DNA from: Candidatus Sulfotelmatobacter sp.
GTDB taxonomy: Bacteria > Acidobacteriota > Terriglobia > Terriglobales > Acidobacteriaceae
DNA length: 11,696 nucleotides
NCBI GenBank assembly: GCA_030044775.1
Contig: JASICF010000075.1
Coordinates: forward strand, 1-11,696
Direction: 5' to 3'
The translations under genes were made by a program, and so were the position numbers. Below the pieces are notes generated by a model, which was not told where the DNA came from, ran no database searches, and saw only the letters and a list, made by a program, of their open reading frames with translations. Below are positions 1 to 7,400 of this stretch, piece after piece; positions within the stretch are counted from its first letter, which is position 1, and each line of letters opens with the position of its first letter.

Positions 1-140
1 ATGGAACGCACGATCTCCTCATCGCCGGGTGTTTTCTCCAGCTTGAGGGATTCTTCGTTCAGCGCCTGCAGCAATTCCTGCGAGGTCTCGAAAAACAACT
101 CCCGCAATTCCGCGCCGCGCTCGTCGGGTGTGTTGGTCAC
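1..140 (-). CDS. cheA: CheA-type chemotaxis histidine kinase, N-terminal Hpt fragment (cut by window edge)
   Basis: Only the first 46 codons lie in the window; the rest is beyond the left edge. The start is a GTG at 140-138 that overlaps the cheR stop as GTGA. A GAGG stretch a few bases upstream, inside the end of cheR, can serve as ribosome binding site. The visible peptide runs from MTNTPDERG to EEIVRS. It contains an amphipathic helix around residues 11-35 with the spacing of the first helix of an Hpt (P1) domain (ELRELFFETSQELLQAL, then LKLE). The phosphorylated histidine of P1 would be expected only a few residues past the edge, so it cannot be checked. The call rests on this helix plus position directly after mcp, cheW and cheR. 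In the family, CheA autophosphorylates and passes phosphate from P1 to CheY and CheB. A different Hpt-starting protein, or a CheA fused to a receiver as in Wsp or Frz systems, cannot be excluded. Confidence 0.75.
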   Translation of the reverse strand, partial: MTNTPDERGAELRELFFETSQELLQALNEESLKLEKTPGDEEIVRS

Positions 141-1048
141 TCTTTTACCTCAATGCGTTGATAAGCCGTGCCGCTGTCGCGGTGCACCATCTGAAACTTG
201 TCGGTCAGTCCCAGCAGGCTCTCCGCGTGTCCCACAAACAAATAGCCGCCGGGATTCAGGCAGCGGTAAAACTTTTCGATCAGGCGCTTCTGCTCCGCCT
301 CATCGAAATACATCATCACGTTGCGGCAGAAGATCACGTCATTGCGCTGCGGCAGGTATTCGGTTTTCAGATTGTGAAAATCGAAGTGAACCATTTCTTT
401 CAACGCTTTCTTGATGGCGTAGCGGTCACCCACTTTGTCGAAATAGCGCAACCGGAAGCTATAGTCGACACTCGACATCTGGTGATCGTTGTAAGCGCCT
501 TCCTGCCCGGTGCGGAGCACGGAGTAGCTGATGTCACTGGCCAGAATTTCCACACGCCACGGCGGAGGCACCAACGGCTTGGGCAGCGAAATCTCGACCG
601 GCAGCGGATTGCGCAGATAGTAATAGGCGAGCGCATCCGCGGAGAGCATGGCGAGCGTGTATGCCTCCTGCCCGGTCGAGCATCCCGCGCTCCACACCCT
701 CACGGAATATTCGCGGTGAGCCTGCTTGCGCTTGAGCATCTCTTCCAGTACATGTTTCTGAAACAAATCCAGCTGCGCCTTGTGGCGGAAGAAACTGGTT
801 TCGTTGACCGTCAGGTTCTCGACCAACTGGGCGAGTTCCTGTTTGCCTTCGGCGCTGATCAGAAGGCGATAGTAGGCGTAGAAAGAATCGGCGCGGCACT
901 CCTTCAGGCGCCGCAGCAAACGATCCTGCAGAAAGTGCGTGCGGCGCTCGTCGAAGTGCATGCCGCACTCCTGGTAGACCAGCGCCTGCAACAGCCGCAG
1001 TTCCGCTTCCGTCAAGATTGGAGCAGGTGCTGCTCCCGATGTGCCCAT
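137..1048 (-). CDS. cheR: CheR-type MCP glutamate O-methyltransferase
   Basis: This 303-residue cytoplasmic enzyme should use S-adenosylmethionine to methylate glutamates on the neighbouring chemoreceptor, the adaptation step of chemotaxis. An N-terminal all-alpha CheR domain (about residues 10-75) is followed by the Rossmann-type methyltransferase domain. Visible motifs are NETSFFR (82-88), the SAM-binding loop WSAGCSTGQEAY (119-130), DVIFCRNVMMYF (237-248) and GGYLFVGHAESL (267-278), all at normal spacing. Length is usual for a CheR without TPR repeats. Residues about 138-163 form a longer, Pro-rich link than usual between the SAM loop helix and the next strand (ending in LPKPLVPPPW). The ATG at 1048 has only a weak ribosome site (GGGAAAA). 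The gene lies 135 bp downstream of cheW, and its TGA overlaps the GTG of cheA, so translation of the two is probably coupled. Identity is secure; whether it serves swimming, twitching or another output is not visible. Confidence 0.95.
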   Translation of the reverse strand: MGTSGAAPAPILTEAELRLLQALVYQECGMHFDERRTHFLQDRLLRRLKECRADSFYAYYRLLISAEGKQELAQLVENLTVNETSFFRHKAQLDLFQKHVLEEMLKRKQAHREYSVRVWSAGCSTGQEAYTLAMLSADALAYYYLRNPLPVEISLPKPLVPPPWRVEILASDISYSVLRTGQEGAYNDHQMSSVDYSFRLRYFDKVGDRYAIKKALKEMVHFDFHNLKTEYLPQRNDVIFCRNVMMYFDEAEQKRLIEKFYRCLNPGGYLFVGHAESLLGLTDKFQMVHRDSGTAYQRIEVKE

Positions 1049-1162
1049 GCGTTTTCCCGTTTATGACGCGACTTCTGAATTCCGATTTCCTACTGCGACT
1101 GCTTTATTCCGAACCTTATCTTGGAAAGCCAACCGCCAACATTCGACGATCAGGAAATCCGC

Positions 1163-1182
1163 TGGCCGCCGCTTTCCGGCCA
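1163..1182 (-). repeat. Small hairpin just downstream of cheW
   Basis: In the 135-bp gap between cheW and cheR, a perfect inverted repeat (TGGCCG, 8-nt loop, CGGCCA) starts one base after the cheW stop codon. No run of T follows on the minus strand, so it is not a convincing intrinsic terminator. It may be an mRNA stability or processing element that lowers cheR-cheA expression relative to mcp-cheW. I see no clear promoter or small gene in the rest of the gap (1049-1162). Confidence 0.3.
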
Positions 1183-1183
1183 C

Positions 1184-1684
1184 CTATCGATCGCTCCCGG
1201 CTGCCTTCGCTTCGGCCTTGCCAGTCTTTTCCTCCGCAGGTTTTTCCTGGAGGAGATTCGCCGGCGCTAGCAGCTTGGTCATATCCAGCAGGACGATCAA
1301 GCGATTCCTCACCTTGCCGAGCCCGGTGACGCAGTTCAGGCCGCCCTCCTGAAAAACTGCCGGGGGAGCTTCGATATCTTCGCCGGCAATTTTGAGAACC
1401 TCCGAAGCGGAATCGACAATCAGTCCGGCCAGCTTGCCCGAGTGCTCCACGACCAGGATGCGATTTTGCTTTTTCAGTTTTGCCTGCTTGTCGCCAAAGC
1501 GCTTGCGCAGGTCCATGACCGAAACAATCTTTCCGCGGAGGTTAATGACGCCTTCGAGATAGTCGGGCGCGTCGGGAACGGCGGTGATCTCCGGAACCCG
1601 CACAATTTCGTGCAGGGAAGTGATGGGCACGCCATAAGTCTCGCGCCCCACCTGAAACCCGACAATATGCAGTTCGCGGTTCAT
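1184..1684 (-). CDS. cheW: CheW chemotaxis coupling protein
   Basis: This 166-residue CheW-domain scaffold should link the chemoreceptor hairpin tip to the P5 domain of CheA in the cytoplasmic signalling array. The fold runs from about residue 5 to 142. The family core is clear: the strand LHIVGFQVGRETYGVPI, the segment EIVRVPEITAVPDAP, the hallmark EGVINLRGKIVSVMDLR (44-60), and a C-terminal GLGKVRNRLIVLLDMTKLL. A charged Lys/Glu/Ala-rich tail (about 145-166) extends past the domain, slightly longer than a minimal CheW. The ATG at 1684 follows the mcp stop by 12 bp, with an AGGA overlapping that stop codon as probable ribosome site. One CheW beside one receptor fits a dedicated array. In the family, the Arg of NLRG contacts both receptor and kinase; it is present here. 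Confidence 0.95.
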   Translation of the reverse strand: MNRELHIVGFQVGRETYGVPITSLHEIVRVPEITAVPDAPDYLEGVINLRGKIVSVMDLRKRFGDKQAKLKKQNRILVVEHSGKLAGLIVDSASEVLKIAGEDIEAPPAVFQEGGLNCVTGLGKVRNRLIVLLDMTKLLAPANLLQEKPAEEKTGKAEAKAAGSDR

Positions 1685-1696
1685 CGATAGCTTGTC

Positions 1697-3673
1697 CTAG
1701 GCGCGTGCGGCTGCAGCCTTGCGAATCTTTGAGGGTTTTTCCTCCGACGGCTCTTCCTGGGCGGCCTCATCGAGCGAGAACCGATCCATAAATTCGAGCA
1801 GGCCGCGGGACATCTTCGACATCTGCTCGGCGGATGCCGCCAGCTCGGTCGAGCCGGAAGTCGATTGCTGCACCAGCTCGCGCATCCTTTCCATAGCCTT
1901 GACCACGGCTTGCGCGCCCGATGCCTGCTCTTCGACGGCAGAATTGATCTCGTGGGTTATTTCATTCAGCCGGGTCGTGGCGCGCGCAATTTGAGACGAG
2001 CCGTGAGACTGCTCATTCGTGGCCGCGCCGATCTCCTGCGCGAATTTGTAGACTTCGGTAACCACGTTTGAGATCTTGCGCAGCGCCGCGTTCAACTCGC
2101 CGCCGAGATCCAGGCCCTCGTTCACGATGCCAGTGGACCGGTCCATGTTTTCAACCGCTTTGCGAGCTTCTTTCTGAATGCTCTGGATCAGCTCGGAGAT
2201 TTCCTTGGTTGATTGCGCCGATTTCTCGGCGAGTTTGCGGACTTCGTCGGCGACCACGGCGAATCCAAGTCCATGCTCGCCGGCGCGCGCCGCCTCGATG
2301 GCGGCGTTCAGGGCCAGCAGGTTGGTCTGCTCCGCGAGATCGTCGATAACTTCGATGATTTTGCCGATGTCGTCGGCACGAGCGCCGAGCGCGCCGATGA
2401 TCTCGCCCGAGGAAGTAATCGTGGCGTTGATGCGGTTGAGGCCGTCGGTGGCCTTCTCCATGGTGGTGATGCCGCTGTGAACTTCTTCGCGCGACCGGTT
2501 GGAAATATCGAGCAGGACCTTGGCGGTATCGGCCACGCGCTGGATCGAAGCGACCATCTGATCGATCGAAGCCGAGGTCTCGCTCACGCTCGAAGCCTGC
2601 ACCTGCGTGCTCTTCACCATGTTCTGCACGTTCACGCTCATCTCATGCATGGTGCTGGTTACTTCGTCGATGGCGGAAGAAGCCTGCAGGCCGATCTTCG
2701 CGGAGTCGTCGGAAGCGTTGGCGACCTGACCAGAGGCGCTGGCGACCTGGGCGGAAGCGTCGCGGACGCTGCGCACCAGGCGACCCAGGCCCTCGACCAT
2801 TTTTGCGAAGGCATTGCCCAGGGTGTCATGGGTGGATCGCGGCTTGACCTCAACCGTGAGATCGCCGCCGGCAATCGATTCCGAAACGCCGGCCATCTCC
2901 TTGAGGTAATTCACCATCTTGGCGAAGGTGCGCGCCAGTTCCCCGATTTCATCCTGGCGGTTGACGTCAATCGAGTGTTCAAGGTCGCCGGTATCGCCGA
3001 TCTGCCGCGAGACCTTCATGAGATTGGTCAGGGGTTCGGTGATGGACTGTGCGGTTTTGAAAGCGACGATGATGCCGAGGCCCAGGGCGACCAGAGTGCT
3101 GATGATCGCCGCGAGAATTGTCAGGGTGCTGGCGGTCTCATCCGATTTACGGCCTTCTTCTACGAGCTTGCGATTTTCTCCATCGGCCACATCAAGCGCT
3201 TCAGTGAAGTTTTTCACCCAGGCGGAGGCGTCTTTCTGCAGGTAGTAGATCTGCAGTTCGGCCACGGTGGCGTTGCCGGAGTCGACATCCTTGCGTTTAT
3301 CGATTAGCGGTTGCGCGAACTCTTTGGCCCATGCCTGCGCGAGTTGGTCCACTTTGCTGAACGCGGAGCGCTCCTGATCGGAGTTCGAGAGATTTTTTGC
3401 CTGCTGCAGCTTCTCACCGAGAACTCGCAACCCGTCATTCATGTGGTCGACTTCGCGGGTGTCGCCGCTGAGCAGGTAGTTGCTCAGATACAGGCTGTTC
3501 TGCATCATTTGAGAGCGCACGTCATTGGTGGAGTCGGCCAATTCCAGCGATACCTTGGCGGCGTCTTTGGCCGCGTGCTCTCTGTGCACCGCCACCAGGT
3601 TGACGATGAACAGCACGACCACCATGCTGAGGATGATTCCGAAATTCTTGTACAGTCTTTTACCAATCGTCAT
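1697..3673 (-). CDS. Methyl-accepting chemotaxis protein with CHASE3-like sensor and two HAMP units
   Basis: This is a 658-residue inner-membrane chemoreceptor. Counting from the chosen start, TM1 is about 11-29. A helical periplasmic sensor (about 30-183) resembles CHASE3, with the typical LSNYLLSGD stretch at 63-71 and a following long helix. TM2 is about 184-205. A HAMP (about 206-260) is followed by a second HAMP-like unit (about 261-305, ESIAGGDLTVEV). The signalling domain is complete, with the conserved hairpin tip at about 445-483 (DLAEQTNLLALNAAIEAARA, then GFAVVADEVRKLAE). Methylation-type helices appear near 357-373 and 604-621. The tail ends in AAAARA and lacks a CheR-docking pentapeptide of the NWETF kind. 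The start at 3673 has a strong GGAGGA five bases upstream. An ATG at 3709 would overlap the upstream stop as ATGA but has no ribosome site and only adds 12 polar residues before TM1. The ligand is unknown. Confidence 0.95.
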   Translation of the reverse strand: MTIGKRLYKNFGIILSMVVVLFIVNLVAVHREHAAKDAAKVSLELADSTNDVRSQMMQNSLYLSNYLLSGDTREVDHMNDGLRVLGEKLQQAKNLSNSDQERSAFSKVDQLAQAWAKEFAQPLIDKRKDVDSGNATVAELQIYYLQKDASAWVKNFTEALDVADGENRKLVEEGRKSDETASTLTILAAIISTLVALGLGIIVAFKTAQSITEPLTNLMKVSRQIGDTGDLEHSIDVNRQDEIGELARTFAKMVNYLKEMAGVSESIAGGDLTVEVKPRSTHDTLGNAFAKMVEGLGRLVRSVRDASAQVASASGQVANASDDSAKIGLQASSAIDEVTSTMHEMSVNVQNMVKSTQVQASSVSETSASIDQMVASIQRVADTAKVLLDISNRSREEVHSGITTMEKATDGLNRINATITSSGEIIGALGARADDIGKIIEVIDDLAEQTNLLALNAAIEAARAGEHGLGFAVVADEVRKLAEKSAQSTKEISELIQSIQKEARKAVENMDRSTGIVNEGLDLGGELNAALRKISNVVTEVYKFAQEIGAATNEQSHGSSQIARATTRLNEITHEINSAVEEQASGAQAVVKAMERMRELVQQSTSGSTELAASAEQMSKMSRGLLEFMDRFSLDEAAQEEPSEEKPSKIRKAAAARA

Positions 3674-3678
3674 GCCGT

Positions 3679-3684
3679 TCCTCC
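3679..3684 (-). promoter_or_regulatory. Shine-Dalgarno site that decides the mcp start
   Basis: On the minus strand GGAGGA sits five bases before the ATG at 3673. This favours that codon over the in-frame ATG at 3709, which has no comparable site. Confidence 0.75.
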
Positions 3685-3705
3685 GGCCCGAAAAGCTTCT
3701 CGCGA

Positions 3706-4071
3706 TCATTGAGCGTCAAACTTGAAATCGACCACCCCTGAGGTTTCCACCGATGCCGGCTCAAAACGCCATTTCCTCACCGCATCGAGCGCCGCGCCGG
3801 CCAGCACCGGATGTCCCCCAATCACTTTGGCCTCTTTGACAGTGCCGTTGGTAGCCACCACCACCGCAACCTTCACCGTGCCCGTAAGGTTCATCTTCCT
3901 TGCCAAATCTGGATAGAGCGGCTGTACTTTGACCTTTGCCCGGCGAACGATCTCGCTTTGCGAATCCTGGGTCTGGTTTTGATTCTGGTTCTGCGCTCTG
4001 ATCGCTTTTCCGCTTGTGATTATTGCCACTACGGCGATCAGTGCAGCGATTCCCCCTCTGCGCAAAGACAC
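3706..4071 (-). CDS. Small exported TonB C-terminal-domain protein
   Basis: From a GTG at 4071 this encodes 121 residues. The N-terminus (SLRRGG, a hydrophobic stretch to about residue 20, then AIRA-Q) looks like a signal peptide or a single membrane anchor. An Asn/Gln-rich linker (about 27-39) leads into a TonB C-terminal domain (about 45-121). Family marks are PLYPDLARK, GTVKVAVVV, NGTVKEAKVIGG, HPVLAGAALDAV and KWRFEP. In true TonB this domain touches the TonB box of outer-membrane transporters. This protein lacks the long Pro-rich spacer needed to span the periplasm, so energy transduction is doubtful; a periplasmic adaptor or binding role is a guess. A second in-frame GTG at 4122 would add 17 residues, but no ribosome site precedes it and it spoils the signal peptide. 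GGAGGA precedes 4071, though only three bases away. The gene lies 32 bp upstream of mcp and is probably co-transcribed with it. Confidence 0.8.
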   Translation of the reverse strand: MSLRRGGIAALIAVVAIITSGKAIRAQNQNQNQTQDSQSEIVRRAKVKVQPLYPDLARKMNLTGTVKVAVVVATNGTVKEAKVIGGHPVLAGAALDAVRKWRFEPASVETSGVVDFKFDAQ

Positions 4072-4173
4072 AGTTCCTCCGGCACAATCGTGGTGATTCC
4101 ATGGGAGCAACGCCGTGGCCACGCACCGGGTTTTTGGAAAACCAAAGTAATGCTGGGGATGTGATTGAATCAG

Positions 4174-4197
4174 TTAGGCTTAGGGCAATTTTTAGGC
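4174..4197. repeat. Three TTAGG(C/G) hexamers
   Basis: TTAGGC, TTAGGG and TTAGGC begin at 4174, 4180 and 4192, so the offsets are 6 and 12 bases. They fall in the probable leader of the minus-strand tonB-like/mcp operon. They could be protein-binding sites or chance; the sequence alone does not decide. Confidence 0.25.
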
Positions 4198-4247
4198 ATG
4201 GTAAGCGGGTACGTTTGCGAATTAACCCCGTCTCATTGTTCGCTTGG

Positions 4248-4272
4248 GTTATAAAGAGTTCTCAAGTTGAGA
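4248..4272 (-). promoter_or_regulatory. Possible -10 box with adjacent 13-bp palindrome for the chemosensory operon
   Basis: On the minus strand TATAAC (4253-4248) matches five of six bases of a sigma70 -10 element. No good -35 is found 16-18 bp upstream. A perfect palindrome TCTCAAGTTGAGA (4260-4272) lies in what would be the spacer, where a bound regulator could repress or activate. Without a -35 this is only a candidate. Confidence 0.25.
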
Positions 4273-4330
4273 TCGAATAGGGCGCTTTTTCTCGGGATTT
4301 CACAGTTCGGCACCCATTTTCCCATTTTAC

Positions 4331-4360
4331 TTGACTCAAAATGAGATACAGACGTATTTT
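4331..4360 (+). promoter_or_regulatory. Candidate sigma70 promoter of the kinase operon
   Basis: TTGACT at 4331-4336 matches five of six bases of the -35 consensus. It is followed after 18 bp by TATTTT at 4355-4360, four of six bases of the -10. Transcription would begin near 4367, leaving a leader of about 55 bases to the CTG at 4422 but more than 220 bases to the GTG at 4593. This spacing is one argument for the upstream start of the kinase. Confidence 0.4.
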
Positions 4361-4401
4361 TCCAATAGTTTCAATCACTTATGAGATTTAATCCCATTGG
4401 C

Positions 4402-4413
4402 AGGAAGGAAAGG
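4402..4413 (+). promoter_or_regulatory. Strong purine-rich ribosome binding site upstream of an in-frame CTG
   Basis: AGGAAGGAAAGG ends eight bases before the CTG at 4422, a normal spacing. A GTG at 4414 abuts it but meets TGA after three codons. No comparable site precedes the GTG at 4593, whose upstream bases (GAGTTCTTTCAA) contain only a weak GAG. Confidence 0.5.
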
Positions 4414-4421
4414 GTGCGGTC

Positions 4422-7400
4422 CTGAAAGACTTCGGCCACGAATCGAAGATTTCGGCGCAAGGCACAATCGCGCTCAGTTCCGAAGAAGCCTTTCAGAACC
4501 TGCTGCTACAGATCGCGAACCAGGCTGCAGGTCGCGCCGATGGGGCGCCACTGATTCAGCTTTTCTGCCGGGCTTGCCGGGAGTTCTTTCAAGTGAGCGG
4601 AGTTTATTTCTGGCGCCTCCATGCGACCGGTGAACTCATCGGGGAGCAGGCAGACGGCAAAATGGCCGAGCGGTTCATCGGCTTGCGCCTGCAGCCTCAA
4701 CAGAGCGCGATTACCTCGGAGGCCGTGCGCCAGCGCCGCACGATTTTCGTCAATGACTGGCAGCCTAATCCTTCGTTTCCCGCGGCACATCAGTTTGAAG
4801 CGCGATCGCTGATGGCTGCTCCGTTGGTGGTTTTCGGCGAAGCCGTCGGAGCGGCGACCTTCCTGCATGATTCCAACGAACAGTTTTTCAACGACGACCT
4901 GGCCGCCAAAGCCACCATTCTGGCGGGACAACTGGGAAGCTTGTTGGAAGCGACGCGTCTGGGCGAAGCTTCGCGCGAAGAGCATCGCCGCGCCGAAATT
5001 TTGGCCGACGTGGCCAATGTTCTGCACGGGACTCCGGATGTTGTCTCAGTCATCGAGTCGCTGGCCGATCGGGTGCGTGTTTTGCTGCGCACGAGACTTG
5101 TGTCCGTCTTGCTTCGCCGCGATGGTCCGTTCGAATTGCGGGCGGTTTCTGCCGACAATCCCCAGTTGGCGGTTGCTTTTCGCGCGGCCCACGACCGGCA
5201 GACCATCAGGTTTGCGGCCGACCTGGCGCAGCGTGCGGTTTCCGCGGGAGAGGCAATCTCGATTAGCATCAGCACCGACCAGCCTTCCGTGGGATCGCTG
5301 GTTTCTGCCGGAACCCTGATTGCCGCGCCGTTCCGCACGTCGCAAACGCAGGGAGCGATTCTCGTTTATCCCAGGCAGTCAGGCGCTTTTACGGTGGAAG
5401 AAAAGTCGCTGGTCATGGCGATCGCCGGTTTTGGGGCGGTTGCCGTAGCCCATGCCGAACTATGCGCGACGGCTCAGGGGCAGGCGCGGGAGCTTCATCA
5501 GTTGCTGGAGATCTCATCGGAGCTAAGCTCCCGCGGAGACCTCGAGCACTCGCTGCAAGCGTTCGTCGTGCGCGCAGCGGACTTCCTGGGATTTGGCCGG
5601 TGCTTTGTCGCCCTGCAAGAGCAGGGGCAATTCCGCGTGCGCTATGCCGCCGATCGTGGGGAGCCGCAGCGGGTGGATGACATTTTTCCCGAAGGCGTTG
5701 CGACGGGTGCGCTGCGGGCCAAAGAAGTTTTCTGGTCCGACGATCTTACAAGAGTTCCCGGCGTGAACCTGAAGGTGGTCGCGCAATACCAGGCCCGGCA
5801 GCTGCTCACCGTGCCTCTGGTCGGCGCAGCCGGATCCATCCTCGGCATGTTCGGAGTGCTCGATCGACTCGACCAGGGCGGGATCTCGCAGCTGGATATT
5901 CGCCGCGCTCGCGCTCTGGGCACGCACGTCTCCGTGGTCCTGGAGGCGGCGCACAACCTGCATCAATCGGAACAGCACCGCCGGCGCGCCGAAGCGCTGA
6001 GCCGGCTTACTCGCGAAATTGACGGTGCGCTGCGCCTGCCCGAGTTTGCCCGCAAATTCATCGACTGCGCGATCGAACTCTCGGAGGCTCGCGGCGGCGC
6101 TCTCGCCCTTTTCCAGGAGGGGAAAGCCGAGATCGTGGTATTGCATCCGCAGTCCACAAAAGATTCTGTGGACAAATCGCTTACCGAATCGCCCGATGCG
6201 GGAAACAAGCCCGGCGCGACGGATGCGATGACAATCCCCGCAGCGGGAGATCGCACCCTGCAGAAACAGGTTGCGCAAGCGCTTTCCCAGTTAGCTGCAA
6301 AGCAAGCCGGCTCGATTATGTCCGGTTCGGCTGCCGAATTGTTGACGCCCGAGCTGGCTGCGGCTCTGGGGTGGCACAACTGCGTGGCAGTGCGTATTGG
6401 CGCTTCAGACGGCGAACCAGCGGGGCTGCTTTGCCTTTCCGGGCGGCCTGGTCTGCTCAATAAAGAAGATCGGGAACTGCTGCAAGCCATCGCCAGTCAC
6501 GCCGCCATGGTCCTCGAGAACGCGCGCCTGTTCACGCGGATGGAGCGAGCCAGCCGGCATTGGCTGGAGATCTTCGATGCCATCACCGACTACATCGTAG
6601 TGCATGACGAAAGCGATAAGGTCCTGCGGGTGAACCGCTCGCTGGCCGCCATGATCGGGGTTTCGCCGGGCGAACTGATCGGCGTCAATATGCGAGCCCT
6701 GCTCGCCCTGACGAATGAGCCTGCGCTGTACTCCTGCCCGTTTTGCCGCTCGGGCAACGATACCAAGGACGAATTTGTCCATCCTGCGCTCGACCGCACT
6801 TATCTAGTTTCTACTTCGCGCGTGCATGGAGCCTCGGGCGAGAATCTGCAGACCATCCATGTGTTGAAAGACATCACGGACCGTCGCGAAGCCGAGCGCC
6901 GCTACCGCGAGCTGTTCGACAACATTCAGGAGGGCCTTTTCTTCAGCACGCCCGAAGGCCGCTTTGTTGAAGTCAACGACGCTCTGGTCGCCATGCTGGG
7001 GTACGGGAGCCGCGAGGAGTTGTTGCAAGTCGATATCCCGACTCAAATCTATCACTCGCCGGAGCAGCGTCAGGCCCACGCAGCAGCCATGGAAAAAGAC
7101 GGCCTCTTGCGTAACTTCGAGGCCACGCTTCGCCGCAAGAACGGCTCGCCGATCTACGTGCTGATCAATGCTTTCGGCATGTATGACGCTTCCGGCAAGT
7201 TATTGCAGATTCGCGGTTTGATGCTCGATGTGACCGGGCTGCACACCTATCAATCCGAACTGCAGCGGGAGCGCGACTTTTCCGGGAAGATCCTGAGCAA
7301 CACGCAGAGTTTCATCCTGGTTTCGGATACGGCCGGCCTGGTCAGCTATGCGAATCGCCGCTGGTACGAGGCAGGATTCGAGCAGGGCGATCTGATCGGA

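Larger units (their letters stand above)
4072..4421. other. Divergent AT-rich intergenic region between two signalling operons
   Basis: These 350 bp separate the minus-strand chemosensory operon from the plus-strand kinase operon. The stretch from about 4141 to 4400 is clearly richer in A and T than the flanking genes. I see no convincing small gene in either direction. It contains the candidate promoter, palindrome and short repeats listed separately. A perfect GGTTTT-TGG-AAAACC inverted repeat lies at 4129-4143. No riboswitch or RNA fold that I recognise is present. Confidence 0.6.

Noticed and set aside
128..1066. 312-codon open frame on the plus strand opposite cheR
   Set aside because: The minus-strand frame has all CheR motifs. 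The antisense frame is a by-product of GC-rich codon use and shows no recognisable domain.
2213..3307. 364-codon plus-strand frame opposite the chemoreceptor
   Set aside because: It is a shadow of the MCP gene. Its His/Gly/Asp-rich translation mirrors the receptor's codons and matches no family I know.
3706..4122. Longer form of the TonB-like protein starting at GTG 4122
   Set aside because: It has no ribosome site, and the extra 17 residues would precede and spoil a clear signal-peptide-like N-terminus that starts at 4071.
4309..4324. Possible sigma54 promoter (GGCAC with -12 region) upstream of the kinase
   Set aside because: The -24 GG is present, but at the right spacing the -12 element reads TTCC instead of TTGC. 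The most conserved dinucleotide is therefore broken.
4397..4633. Small plus-strand frame starting at TTG before the kinase
   Set aside because: It lies in a different frame from the kinase. Its Arg/Pro-rich translation looks like a frame shadow of the kinase N-terminal coding sequence.
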